From a bacterium (lineage in GTDB: Bacteria; Pseudomonadota; Alphaproteobacteria; Caulobacterales; Hyphomonadaceae), in contig WGML01000001.1 in assembly GCA_016125045.1 (NCBI GenBank), forward strand, positions 62,001-126,000: a stretch of DNA of 64,000 bases, given 5' to 3'. The notes beneath the pieces were generated by a model. The model was not told the DNA's origin and did no database searches. It was given only the letters and a program-made list of their open reading frames with translations. A program made the position numbers and the translations under genes. Of this stretch, positions 36,584 through 45,466 are shown one piece after another. How positions within the stretch are numbered: position 1 is the first letter of the stretch; every line of letters begins with the position of its first letter.

Positions 36584-39403
36584 ATGAAAATCGGATCTTC
36601 GCTTCTGACCGGGCTTTTTGTCACTCTGGTTGGCCTTGGTGCATGCAGCCCGGGGTCTGACATCGCGTCGCCGGGGACCTCTAATCCGGGTACCCCGCCG
36701 GGTCCGCCTCCCGGACCTCCTCCGCCTCCCACGCCGGGTGGTGCAACATGCCCGACGGGTACGACCAACGCTGGGGCGCTCGGCTCGTTCACGGTCTGCA
36801 ATGTGACTGGTGAAATCCTCACAAACCTGACCCTCCCGTTCGTGACCAACGTCGTCTATCGCCTGAACGGTCGCGTTGATGTGGGTCGAGACCTCGGAGC
36901 TTCAGGAACTCTCGGCAGCGGACAAGCAGCCACCCTAACGATCGATCCGGGGGTCACGTTGTTTGGCGATGTCGCGGCTGACATGCTGGTGGTCAATCGT
37001 GGAAGCCGCATCAACGCGGTTGGCACCGCGACCAACCCGGTTGTGTTCACCGCCCGCGAGGACATCCTCGGAACGGCCGACGCCAACACCTCTGACCGAC
37101 TCTGGGGCGGCGTGATCCTGCTTGGTCGCGCCCCGATCCGCGGATGCAACACCGCGGTGGCGCAGGGCTCTGTGGATTGTCAGAACGCGGTCGAAGGGGT
37201 GGCGGCGGCAACCGGTCGCGACGCCCTTTATGGCGGGGCAACGGCGACGGACAACAGCGGCACGATGCGCTATGTCCAGATCCGTTATCCTGGGGCTTTC
37301 CTAACGTCCGCAGCCGCCGGCGATGACCTGAACGGTCTCACCCTCGGCGGCGTCGGGTCCGCCACGACACTGCAATTCCTGCAGGTTCACAATTCTGGTG
37401 ACGACGGGATAGAAGTGTTCGGCGGCGCTCCGAACATGCGGAATGTGATTATCACGGGAGCGCTCGACGACAGCCTCGATGCAGACGAAGGCTGGCAGGG
37501 CAACGTCCAGTTTCTGCTTATTCGCCAGTCGGTCACCGGGCGTTCGGGCGGCCCCGATCGCTTGTTCGAGTGGTCTAACAGAACGGTGTCGAGCTCGAGC
37601 GGCTCCCTGATCACGAACCCGATCGTGTCGAACCTCACCACCATAGGTGTTCCTCAGAATTCCTCTGGATCGAACCTGCAGGGTCTCGTGCTGAACAATA
37701 CAGGCGGCGCTCCGGGCGCGTCCGGTCGTATCGTGAATGGCGTTGTTACAGGGTCGAATGTCTGCGCGGTGACGAGCTCGGCGAACCCGAGCCCCGCGCC
37801 CCGATTTGACTCAATGTTGTTCGACTGTCCGACGCAGCCTGACGCGACAACGCTCGGCCATATCAACGCTGGAACGAACAATTCGACCACGACGGCGAAC
37901 TCGCTGACCGGCTTCCTTCCGGGGCCGACGGAAATCGCGAGGTCCGCTCTCAATCCGGCGACGTTGAACCCGTTCTTCCAGGCGGTTTCTTACATCGGCG
38001 CTTTCTCGCCGAGCGAAACGGCGTCGTCCAACTGGACAACAGGTTGGTCCTTCAATGTGTTCCCGAACCCGGGTTGTCCTGCGGGAACCACTGCGGGAGG
38101 CACCCTGAACGGCCAGAACCGCTGTATCCTCACGGGAACGATTAGCGGATCCCTTCGCCTGACCGCCGGCAACATCTACGAGATCAGCAACCGCGTTGAT
38201 GTCGGGCAGGATCGGGGCGCGGATCCCGCCAACCCTATCGCGAACACGACTGCTGGTACTCTGACGATTGATGCTGGTGTCACCCTCTATGGCGACGCGG
38301 CTTCGGACATGATCGTGGTGAACCGGGGATCGCAGATTTTCGTCAACGGTACACGCAACGCGCCGGTTGTTATAACGTCGCTTGCCGACGTCACGAACTC
38401 GCAGGCCAATCCCGCGACGGCTTCGAGAGAGTGGGCCGGACTGATTGTGCTCGGCCGCGCCCCCATCCGTGGATGCAATACCGCAGTCGCAGCGGGATCG
38501 GTAAGCTGCCAGAACGCGATCGAGGGCGTGACGGCGGCGACCGGTCGTGATGCGCGCTACGGTGGGGCCACAGCGACCGACAGCAGCGGCCGCATCAACT
38601 ACCTGCAGATCAAATTCCCAGGCGCCTTCCTTACCTCGGCGGCGGCTGGTGATGATCTCAACGGCCTGACCCTCGGGGGTGTGGGATCGGGAACCAACCT
38701 CGACTTCATCCAGATCCACAACTCCGGCGATGACGGTGTCGAGATCTTCGGCGGATTGGCCAACATGAAACACCTTGTGTTGACCGGGGCGCTCGATGAC
38801 TCGCTCGATTGCGATGAGGGTTGGCAGGGCAAAGCCCAGTTTGTGGTGATCGTTCAGGCGCTGACCCAGACCGGCGGCCCCGACCGTCTCGTCGAGTGCT
38901 CGAACCGGACCGTCTCAAGCGCTTCTCCCAACCCGCTGATCACAAATCCGACGGTGGCGAACTTCACCTTCGTCGGGATCCTCCAGAACTCGAGTGGAAC
39001 AAACTTGCAGGGACTGGTGATGAACAACACCGGCGGCTCCCCGGGCGCCACCGGAACATGGGTCAATGGTGTGGTGCGCGGGTCGAACGTCTGTGCGGTG
39101 GCTAGTTCGGCAAATCCGAGTCCGGCGCCGACCTTCAACTCAGTGCTGTTCGATTGCCCGACCCAACCCGACGCCACGACCCTTGGGTTCATCACGGCGG
39201 GGGCGAACAACTCCACCACCGTGCCGAGCACGCTTTCGGGAACGTTCGTCAATGGCGCCACGGAAACGGCCCGCCCGGCGGTGAATCCCGCCACGCTGGA
39301 CCCGTTCTTCACGGCGACAAACTATATCGGCGCCGTTCGCGATGCGTCCGACACCTGGTGGCAGGCTTGGACCTGCGGTCTTCAGGCCGGATCGGCGTGC
39401 TGA
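36584..39403 (+). CDS. Large surface lipoprotein with two tandem beta-helix-like domains
   Basis: A 939-residue exported protein. The signal peptide ends in LGAC (Cys21), a lipobox; residues ~27–54 are a Pro/Gly-rich linker. Two ~442-residue units follow (55–496 and 497–939), clearly duplicated: both contain VDVG-x-DxGA, LTIDxGVTLxGD, VVNRGS, LGRAPIRGCNTAVA, ATGRDA, GATATD-SG, PGAFLTSAAAGDDLNGL, NSGDDG, LTGALDDSL and LFDCPTQPDATTLG. The repeating short strands and Gly/Asn turns suggest a right-handed beta-helix; paired cysteines in each unit suggest disulfides. Homologues are usually unnamed. GAGGGG precedes the ATG. Position beside a TonB receptor and the gsp operon makes it a candidate type II substrate or surface partner of the receptor. 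Confidence 0.85.
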   Translation: MKIGSSLLTGLFVTLVGLGACSPGSDIASPGTSNPGTPPGPPPGPPPPPTPGGATCPTGTTNAGALGSFTVCNVTGEILTNLTLPFVTNVVYRLNGRVDVGRDLGASGTLGSGQAATLTIDPGVTLFGDVAADMLVVNRGSRINAVGTATNPVVFTAREDILGTADANTSDRLWGGVILLGRAPIRGCNTAVAQGSVDCQNAVEGVAAATGRDALYGGATATDNSGTMRYVQIRYPGAFLTSAAAGDDLNGLTLGGVGSATTLQFLQVHNSGDDGIEVFGGAPNMRNVIITGALDDSLDADEGWQGNVQFLLIRQSVTGRSGGPDRLFEWSNRTVSSSSGSLITNPIVSNLTTIGVPQNSSGSNLQGLVLNNTGGAPGASGRIVNGVVTGSNVCAVTSSANPSPAPRFDSMLFDCPTQPDATTLGHINAGTNNSTTTANSLTGFLPGPTEIARSALNPATLNPFFQAVSYIGAFSPSETASSNWTTGWSFNVFPNPGCPAGTTAGGTLNGQNRCILTGTISGSLRLTAGNIYEISNRVDVGQDRGADPANPIANTTAGTLTIDAGVTLYGDAASDMIVVNRGSQIFVNGTRNAPVVITSLADVTNSQANPATASREWAGLIVLGRAPIRGCNTAVAAGSVSCQNAIEGVTAATGRDARYGGATATDSSGRINYLQIKFPGAFLTSAAAGDDLNGLTLGGVGSGTNLDFIQIHNSGDDGVEIFGGLANMKHLVLTGALDDSLDCDEGWQGKAQFVVIVQALTQTGGPDRLVECSNRTVSSASPNPLITNPTVANFTFVGILQNSSGTNLQGLVMNNTGGSPGATGTWVNGVVRGSNVCAVASSANPSPAPTFNSVLFDCPTQPDATTLGFITAGANNSTTVPSTLSGTFVNGATETARPAVNPATLDPFFTATNYIGAVRDASDTWWQAWTCGLQAGSAC
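36746..39400 (+). repeat. Tandem duplication of a ~1.33-kb coding unit
   Basis: Unit 1 (36746–38071) and unit 2 (38072–39400) encode homologous ~442-residue domains of nearly identical length. DNA similarity is visible but broken mainly at third positions; for example, the two copies around LGRAPIRGCNTAVA differ at many synonymous sites. The duplication is therefore old and kept by selection on protein, not a recent copy or assembly artefact. Confidence 0.9.
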
Positions 39404-39411
39404 TCTCTGGA

Positions 39412-39447
39412 GTGGAGCGGGCCGCCTGGTTGCGGCCCGCTCTCCAC
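39412..39447 (+). terminator. Hairpin between the lipoprotein and receptor genes
   Basis: GTGGAGCGGGCCGC pairs with GCGGCCCGCTCTCCAC around a CTGGTT loop, with a two-base bulge. It lies 9 bases past the lipoprotein stop and 28 bases before the receptor's start, with no T-run. It may partly terminate or stabilise the upstream mRNA so that the lipoprotein is made in excess over the receptor. Confidence 0.55.
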
Positions 39448-39474
39448 CTGGTTCCTATGATGATGGAAAAATCC

Positions 39475-42129
39475 ATGACAATCAGAGCTTTGCTGTTTAA
39501 TCGCGCGCTGCTTCTAACTCCCATGCTCCTGGCGCCCGGATTGGCGGCGGCGCAAACCCCCGAACCCCAGCAAGGTGAAGTCGCCGTGCCTCAGCAGCCG
39601 CCGGCGGCGGATCAGGAGGCCGACCAGGGAGCGGTTCAGTCAGGGGATGTGGTTGTCGTTCTTGGGCGGTTCATTCCGGAACCAATGCGCGAGACCTCGG
39701 AAGTCGCGACCTTCCTTTCTGTCGACGATCTTGCCCGAACCGGGGATGATGATGCGGCGGCGGCGTTGACGCGCCTGACGGGCTTGTCGGTAGTGTCTGG
39801 CCGGTTCGTGTATGTCCGCGGTCTGGGTGATCGATATTCGTCAGCACTGTTGAACGGTTCGCCGCTTCCAAGCCCGGAACCGCTTCGCCGACAGGTGCCT
39901 CTCGATCTGTTTCCCTCCAATATTCTGGACGGAGCAGTAGTGCAAAAGACGTTCTCTCCAAACTATCCGGGGGAGTTCGGGGGGGGTATCATCGACCTGA
40001 AGACGCTGAGGCGTCCACGTGCGCCCTTCCTTACCGCTAAGATCGGAAGCGGCTTCGCCAGCGAGACGACGGGTCGGAGGGGGGTGTCGTACTTCGGGAA
40101 CAACACCGACTGGACAGGGTTCGATGACGGGCTGCGGGATATCCCGGGCGCGCTTGCGAACGCGATCAGCCAGAATCGACGGATTGACGACACGAATTTT
40201 TCGCAGGCGCAGCTTGAGACGATCGGCGAGAGCCTGGTGAATTCGCCGCTGAACGTGGTTCAGTCAATCGAGCAGGTCCCGGACGTGGAAGGCGAGCTCA
40301 CGGCCGGGACCGGATTCGACGCCGGACCATTTGACATCGGGCTCGTCGGCGTCGTCGGCTACAACTATTCCTCTCAGACCCGGCGGTCCCGGCGGACCGA
40401 GGTGGTCGGAAATGCACTCGAATCCGACTTCCAATCCGATCGGACGTCGAATGACGTCGTCCTCAATGCGTTCGGGAGCGCAAGTCTCGGCTGGGAAACC
40501 AACGTTCTGACTCTCACGGGCCTCCTCATCCGCTCCACCACAAAGTTCGGACAGATCGAAGAGGGTGTCGACCTGAACCTGCCGGGCGCCAACCCGTTGA
40601 ATCTCGTCGACAACGAGCGGCGCGAGGCGACCTCTTGGTACGAACGCCAGATCGGCTCGATCCAGCTTGCCGGCGAACACGAGGTGGCCGGGGTCGATCT
40701 GTCCTGGCGGGGTGCGTTCGCGCAGTCCACCCGCGACGCTCCCTATGAGCGCAGCATCCGGTATGACCTGGTCAATGGAAACGCGGTGTTTGGGGGAGCA
40801 GGGGGACTTGGCAACCGGATCCGCTTCACCGAACTCACAGATGAGGTCGTGAGCGGCGGTGTGGATGCGTCCTACACCTTCCCGATCGGCGAGCAACGCG
40901 ATGCCACGTTGTCGGCAGGTGCGGTCGTCTCCAACACCATCCGCGATTCAGGACTGGTCCAGTTCTCGTGGACCGGGCCGCGGGGACCCACGCCGATCGA
41001 CGTTCTCACGGCCCGGGTCGATTTTCTGCTGTCGCCTGACAACATCGATCCCCAGCGCTTCGTCCTCAATGAATTCACGGGGCAGGACGACAGCTATCGC
41101 GCAAGGCTCACCAACACGGCGTTCTACGTGGCGTCGGACGTCGAGCTTATCCCGCTCGTGCGGGCCGCCGTCGGCGTCCGCTACGAGGATGCAACCCAGA
41201 TCGTCCGGACCTTCAACCGCTTCGGAATCACGCCGACGCCGTCGGTGGAGATCGCGAACGAGTATTGGTTGCCGGCGGGCACACTCACCTGGAACTTCGC
41301 TGAGGACCTTCAGCTCCGTCTCGGTTACTCGCAGACGATCGCGCGTCCGCAGTTCCGGGAACTTGCCCGCACCCCGTTCATCGATCCCGACACCGACCGG
41401 GTTTATGAGGGGAACCCGTTCCTGAAAGACACGGAGTTCACGAACTATGACGCCCGTCTCGAATACTATTTCGGGCGCGAACAGTTCGTGACGTTCGGCG
41501 GCTTCTACAAGGAGCTCACCAATCCCGTCGAAGAGGTTGTCATCCGTGTCGATCGCTATCAGACGAGGTTTATCAACGCTCCTGAAGCAACGCTGCTCGG
41601 CGGAGAACTGGAATACCGCACGAACTTCGACATGCCCTTCAGGGTTCCATTCCTTGAGGACGCAAAATGGCTGTTCTCGGCGAACTACACCTATACCAAG
41701 AGCGAAGTGAACGCCGGTCCTGGCTCAACCGTCATCAGCCCGATCGACTTCCGCGTCGTCCCGGCCTCGGTTTTCGAACTCGACGGCAGCCAGCTCCAGG
41801 GTACGCCTGAGCATATTGTGAACGTCCAGTTCGGTTACGAAACCGGCGATTCGCAGCTCACGCTCCTGGTGGGATGGGTCGACGACCGTATTCTGCGTCG
41901 CGGGCAGGGAAGCGTGGAGCCGGTGATCGAGCGTCCGGGGACGAATATCGATCTCGTATACAAGCGCGATTTCGTGCTTGGCGGGCGTGAAATGACGCTG
42001 GGCGTGAGCGGTCGCAACCTCACGGGCGAAGTCTATCAGGAGTTCCAGGAGTACGAGCGCGGCGTGAACAATGTTGATCGCTACGCGCGGGGTCAGTCCT
42101 ATTCGGTCAGCCTGACCGCAAAGTACTAA
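39475..42129 (+). CDS. TonB-dependent outer-membrane receptor
   Basis: An 884-residue receptor. The signal peptide ends near LAPGLAAAQ; a TonB-box-like GDVVVVLGR comes next, then the plug domain (LTRLTGLSVVSGRFVYVRGL, SSALLNGSPLPSPEP, GEFGGGIIDLKT) and a 22-strand-type barrel ending in an aromatic residue (YSVSLTAKY). It imports a bulky or scarce substrate with energy from TonB–ExbBD, not encoded here. The substrate is unknown; it is directly downstream of the beta-helix lipoprotein. The ATG at 39475 (GGAAAA upstream) is preferred over the ATG run at 39457–39463; the frame stays open further upstream over the previous gene. Confidence 0.92.
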   Translation: MTIRALLFNRALLLTPMLLAPGLAAAQTPEPQQGEVAVPQQPPAADQEADQGAVQSGDVVVVLGRFIPEPMRETSEVATFLSVDDLARTGDDDAAAALTRLTGLSVVSGRFVYVRGLGDRYSSALLNGSPLPSPEPLRRQVPLDLFPSNILDGAVVQKTFSPNYPGEFGGGIIDLKTLRRPRAPFLTAKIGSGFASETTGRRGVSYFGNNTDWTGFDDGLRDIPGALANAISQNRRIDDTNFSQAQLETIGESLVNSPLNVVQSIEQVPDVEGELTAGTGFDAGPFDIGLVGVVGYNYSSQTRRSRRTEVVGNALESDFQSDRTSNDVVLNAFGSASLGWETNVLTLTGLLIRSTTKFGQIEEGVDLNLPGANPLNLVDNERREATSWYERQIGSIQLAGEHEVAGVDLSWRGAFAQSTRDAPYERSIRYDLVNGNAVFGGAGGLGNRIRFTELTDEVVSGGVDASYTFPIGEQRDATLSAGAVVSNTIRDSGLVQFSWTGPRGPTPIDVLTARVDFLLSPDNIDPQRFVLNEFTGQDDSYRARLTNTAFYVASDVELIPLVRAAVGVRYEDATQIVRTFNRFGITPTPSVEIANEYWLPAGTLTWNFAEDLQLRLGYSQTIARPQFRELARTPFIDPDTDRVYEGNPFLKDTEFTNYDARLEYYFGREQFVTFGGFYKELTNPVEEVVIRVDRYQTRFINAPEATLLGGELEYRTNFDMPFRVPFLEDAKWLFSANYTYTKSEVNAGPGSTVISPIDFRVVPASVFELDGSQLQGTPEHIVNVQFGYETGDSQLTLLVGWVDDRILRRGQGSVEPVIERPGTNIDLVYKRDFVLGGREMTLGVSGRNLTGEVYQEFQEYERGVNNVDRYARGQSYSVSLTAKY

Positions 42130-42151
42130 GGGGACGGGCCGACCGAACGTG

Positions 42152-42178
42152 GTCCGCTCCGCATCTCGCGGGGCGGAC
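42152..42178 (+). terminator. First hairpin after the receptor gene
   Basis: GTCCGCTCC pairs with GGGGCGGAC (one G-T wobble) around a 9-base loop, 22 bases past the stop codon of the TonB receptor. No T-run follows. Confidence 0.4.
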
Positions 42179-42207
42179 GTCTCGGAAGGTTCGTTCGTCA
42201 GGGCTGG

Positions 42208-42232
42208 GGCCGCGTCGCACGTCGACGCGGCC
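42208..42232 (+). terminator. Second, stronger hairpin after the receptor gene
   Basis: GGCCGCGTCG and CGACGCGGCC form a perfect 10-bp stem with a CACGT loop, followed by AAGTCTGTT. Together with the first hairpin it probably ends the receptor transcript, so that gspC onward has its own promoter. Confidence 0.55.
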
Positions 42233-42309
42233 AAGTCTGTTGGGGCGGCGACGAGGGATGGTCGGGCGATCCGAAAGGCGGGCAACGTCAGCTCGATCCG
42301 GGGACGCAG

Positions 42310-42468
42310 ATGAGGTATCGGTGCGAGTTATGCGCCAGTGAGGTGCACGCGGAAGCGGGGATATCCGCGACGATCACGCAGGCTGGAGTGGTGTTTGGCG
42401 CATGCCAGAAGACTGTTTGGGACAGGTGTCAACGCCTGACCCTTCGACGACGAACCGGATCGGATTAG
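42310..42468 (+). CDS. Doubtful 52-residue protein with paired cysteines
   Basis: ATG at 42310 with GGGGA five bases upstream opens a frame that ends at TAG 42466–42468. It starts MRYRCELCASEV and has further cysteines at 32 and 40, a loose zinc-ribbon-like spacing. Against it: rare codons (TTA, ATA, several AGN) for this GC-rich genome, short length and no recognised relative. It may be chance. Confidence 0.2.
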   Translation: MRYRCELCASEVHAEAGISATITQAGVVFGACQKTVWDRCQRLTLRRRTGSD

Positions 42469-42596
42469 GTGGATATCGCCTCTGACCGGTCCCGATCGAC
42501 CCGAACCGGTTCTGATCGTCGTCTCGGAAGGAAGGGCGGCCCGCGCAAGGCGCGCCGTCGACGCCCTCGGATGGGCGTCTGTGAGTGGAGGTGGGA

Positions 42597-43478
42597 ATGC
42601 GTCGAGAGCATATTCGGTCCGGAGCGTCTGCGCAGACCTGGTATGACCACGCCCTCACCATGCTGCGGCCGGGGGTCGAGGCGGTGCTGCTGGCGAGCGT
42701 TGCGCTCGGATGCGTCGAAATCGGTTGGAAGGCCGTCGCGCCGGAAGCAGCGGACGCTGTCGCGAACCCTGCCTCGTCTTCGGTGCGAGGCGCCGCCGGC
42801 TCCTCGTCGCCCAAGGTGTCGCCGTTCGCGCCATTCGCGGCCGTCGCCGGTGCAACGCCGACGAGCGGTCTTGCGGCGAACCTGCGGCTGGTGGGGGTTC
42901 GCATGGCGCTTGATCCGGCGCTGAGCGGCGCGGTCGTGACGGTGAACGGCGAGGACCAGCGATCCTATCTTGTCGGGCAGGAGATCGTTTCCGGTCTGCG
43001 GCTGAAGGAAGTGTACCGGGATCATATCGTCGTAACGACAACTCTAGGCGAAGAGCCCGTGCGGCTTCAGGAGCGGCCCGCCTCCAACGGGTCAACCGCG
43101 CTGGCGCTGATGGGGCGCACGGCAAATCAGCTTCCGGCGCTGACGGTGGAGACCGTCGTCGGAGGAGCCAGCAAACAGCAGCGCGCGGTTGGAGCCGATT
43201 TTCAGGTGGATCATGGCTGGCTGATCGCAACCATGTCGCAAGTCGAAAGCCGCGGCGGCGCGCCTTACGCGTGGCGGGTCGCAGAGCCCACCCCCGCCGC
43301 GATGCAGGACGCGGGATTGCAGCCTGGCGATCTGGTCTTGTCGATCAACGGGACGCACCCTTCGAACGCGGCGGCTCTTGCCGAAACGATGGGTCAGGGA
43401 TCGATCGAACTCATTGTCGAACGTCGGACGGGTGAGCGGATCACGATCGCACTCCCGGCGAATGGTTCTCCCTCGTGA
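42597..43478 (+). CDS. gspC: Type II secretion system protein GspC
   Basis: A 293-residue inner-membrane clamp protein linking the cytoplasmic-membrane platform to the secretin. It has a short cytoplasmic N-terminus, one membrane helix (about 22–42), an Ala/Pro/Ser linker, the homology region (LRLVGVRMALDPALSGAVV, YLVGQEIVSGLRLKEVYRDH) and a C-terminal PDZ domain (MQDAGLQPGDLVLSINGTH). The ATG at 42597 has GGAGG five bases upstream. The gsp order C-D-E-F-G-H-I-J-K-L-M-N begins here. Confidence 0.88.
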   Translation: MRREHIRSGASAQTWYDHALTMLRPGVEAVLLASVALGCVEIGWKAVAPEAADAVANPASSSVRGAAGSSSPKVSPFAPFAAVAGATPTSGLAANLRLVGVRMALDPALSGAVVTVNGEDQRSYLVGQEIVSGLRLKEVYRDHIVVTTTLGEEPVRLQERPASNGSTALALMGRTANQLPALTVETVVGGASKQQRAVGADFQVDHGWLIATMSQVESRGGAPYAWRVAEPTPAAMQDAGLQPGDLVLSINGTHPSNAAALAETMGQGSIELIVERRTGERITIALPANGSPS

Positions 43479-45466
43479 AGCGGCGTGCATCCCTGGCTCT
43501 GACGATCGCCTCCGGGCTCGCCAGCGCCGCCCTGGCGATCCCGTCTTCCGCGATCGCCCAGCAACCGGGCCCAGGCACACAGAACCGGGACGGCGCGGTG
43601 TCCTTGAGGGAAGTGGACATCCGGGCGTTCATAGAGGACGTGGCGAATGCGACCGGCCGGACATTCATCGTCGATCCGAGGGTCGCGGGCAACGTCACGG
43701 TCATCGCGACGCAGGCGCTTTCCTCCTCCGAACTGTTCGAGGTGTTTCTGTCGACGCTTCGGGTCAACGGCTATGTCGCATCGCCGACCGCTTCGGGGGC
43801 CTATCGCATCGTGCCGGATGACGTGGCGGCGCGCGATCCGACCGGCCCGGGAGCCCTCGGCCCCGACGCCGACCGGTATGTGACGCAAGTCTTCCCCCTG
43901 CGCTACGCCGACGCCGAGGGGGTTGCGACCGCGGTGCGGCCGATCCTCTCGCCGCGCGGGGCGTTGACGACGATCCGCCGGGGCAATTCGATCGTGGTGG
44001 TCGACTATGGATCAACCGTGTCCCGCGTTCGGGATGTGGTGCGCTCGCTTGATCGCGACCTGTCCGCGCTCCGAAGCATGAGGCTGAGCAATATCTCCGC
44101 GAACGAGGTCGCCCGTGTCCTGCAGAGCGTGCTCGCGGCGGATGGGGGCGCGTCGCTCCAGGTCGTGCCGGTCCCGAGCAGCAATTCCGTGGTGTTGCGA
44201 GGGGAACCCGCGCTCCTCGATCGCTATGCGCCGCTGGTGGAAGAGATGGACGTCGGCGCCGAATACCGTCGCAGTGTGATGGTGTTGCCGCTGAAGTTCG
44301 CGGTCGCCGAAGAGATCATGCCGATCCTGCAACAGATCTCCGCGTCGCTCGAGACGGCGCCGCCCGCGGACGGCGAAGGTCCCGCGCCGAACCGACGGGC
44401 GAACATCGCCAGCCATCGGGCGACCAACTCGATTGTGATCAGCGCCGAGCCAGACACCCAGGAGGCGCTTGCGGAGGTCGTTCGCTCGCTCGATGTGCGC
44501 CGGCAGCAGGTGCGGGTCGAGGCGGTGATCGTCGAGGTGTCGGACGTGGCGGCGAAGGAACTCGGGCTGCAATTTCTGGCGACCGGAGACGGCGGGAACG
44601 CCATCCCGTTCCTGTCGACCAGCTATGCGGGGGCGGCACCGAACCTGCTCGCAGTCACCGGCGCTCTGCTGACAGGGGATGACGACGGGTCGGACGGGTC
44701 GAGCGTCAATCCGGCGATCGAAAATCTTCGCCGGGCGGCGGTGGAGTCGGTGGTTGGCGTCAATGGCGGCCTGTTTGGCGTGGGCGGGCGCACCAATTCC
44801 GGATCGGTGCTGGGTCTGATCGTCAATGCGCTCGGACAGGATCAGGGCAGCAATGTCTTGTCGACGCCCTCGGTGATGACGCTCGACAATGAGACCGCGA
44901 CCTTTCTGGTCGGGCAGCAGATCCCGGTCACCACCGGCGAAGCGCTCGGGTCGGACAATCTCAATCCGTTTCGCACGGTGCGCCGTGAGGATGTCGGCGT
45001 TCAGCTCGAAGTGCGTCCGCAGGTGAGTGAGGGGGGCGCGATCCGGCTCAATATCCGGCAGGAGGTTTCGAGCATTTTCGGGCCGGTGACCCCGAATTCC
45101 TTCGACCTGATCACCAATCGGCGTGAAATTGAAACCGTGGTGCAGGTGGACGCCGGCGAGATCGTCGCGCTCGGCGGATTGATCCAGGAAGATGTCCAGA
45201 CCAGCGAGCAGGGTGTTCCGGGTCTGCGCCGGCTGCCGCTGATCGGCAGGCTGTTTCGATCGGAATCGAAGACCCGGCAGCGGACCAATCTGATGGTGTT
45301 CCTGCGGCCGACGCTCGTGAACACGCCCGAGCAGGCAAGGAGCGTGACGTTGCAGCAGTTCCAGGCGGTTCAAGGCTTTGAGGGGCTGGACCCGGCGATC
45401 CGGGAGCGGATCGAGCGTGACCTGTTCGAGCCTGAGGCAGCGACGACGGCGCAACCGGAGAGTTGA
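43475..45466 (+). CDS. gspD: Type II secretion system secretin GspD
   Basis: A 663-residue outer-membrane secretin. The signal peptide (to about AIAQQPG) is followed by N0 ([20 protein letters not shown]), repeated N1–N3 domains ([37 protein letters not shown] with [19 protein letters not shown]) and the secretin core ([72 protein letters not shown]). The gate and barrel regions are intact. It begins with GTG overlapping the gspC stop. No pilotin gene (gspS) is seen. Confidence 0.96.
   Translation: MKRRASLALTIASGLASAALAIPSSAIAQQPGPGTQNRDGAVSLREVDIRAFIEDVANATGRTFIVDPRVAGNVTVIATQALSSSELFEVFLSTLRVNGYVASPTASGAYRIVPDDVAARDPTGPGALGPDADRYVTQVFPLRYADAEGVATAVRPILSPRGALTTIRRGNSIVVVDYGSTVSRVRDVVRSLDRDLSALRSMRLSNISANEVARVLQSVLAADGGASLQVVPVPSSNSVVLRGEPALLDRYAPLVEEMDVGAEYRRSVMVLPLKFAVAEEIMPILQQISASLETAPPADGEGPAPNRRANIASHRATNSIVISAEPDTQEALAEVVRSLDVRRQQVRVEAVIVEVSDVAAKELGLQFLATGDGGNAIPFLSTSYAGAAPNLLAVTGALLTGDDDGSDGSSVNPAIENLRRAAVESVVGVNGGLFGVGGRTNSGSVLGLIVNALGQDQGSNVLSTPSVMTLDNETATFLVGQQIPVTTGEALGSDNLNPFRTVRREDVGVQLEVRPQVSEGGAIRLNIRQEVSSIFGPVTPNSFDLITNRREIETVVQVDAGEIVALGGLIQEDVQTSEQGVPGLRRLPLIGRLFRSESKTRQRTNLMVFLRPTLVNTPEQARSVTLQQFQAVQGFEGLDPAIRERIERDLFEPEAATTAQPES

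Larger units (their letters stand above)
42130..42596 (+). other. 467-base gap between receptor and gspC: hairpins and one doubtful small frame
   Basis: No convincing gene is seen. The first 110 bases hold two terminator-like hairpins, and 42310–42468 holds a doubtful 52-codon frame. The end (42586–42596) is the GGAGG ribosome region of gspC. I see no clear -35/-10 pair for the gsp operon, although a promoter here is expected. Confidence 0.5.

Noticed and set aside
36584..39403. Lipoprotein duplication as a sequencing or assembly artefact
   Set aside because: The two copies differ at many synonymous and some amino-acid positions, so they are genuine diverged repeats.
39154..39474. N-terminal extension of the TonB receptor into the lipoprotein gene
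   Set aside because: It reads out of frame across the lipoprotein's end and lacks a signal peptide; the signal peptide begins at 39475.
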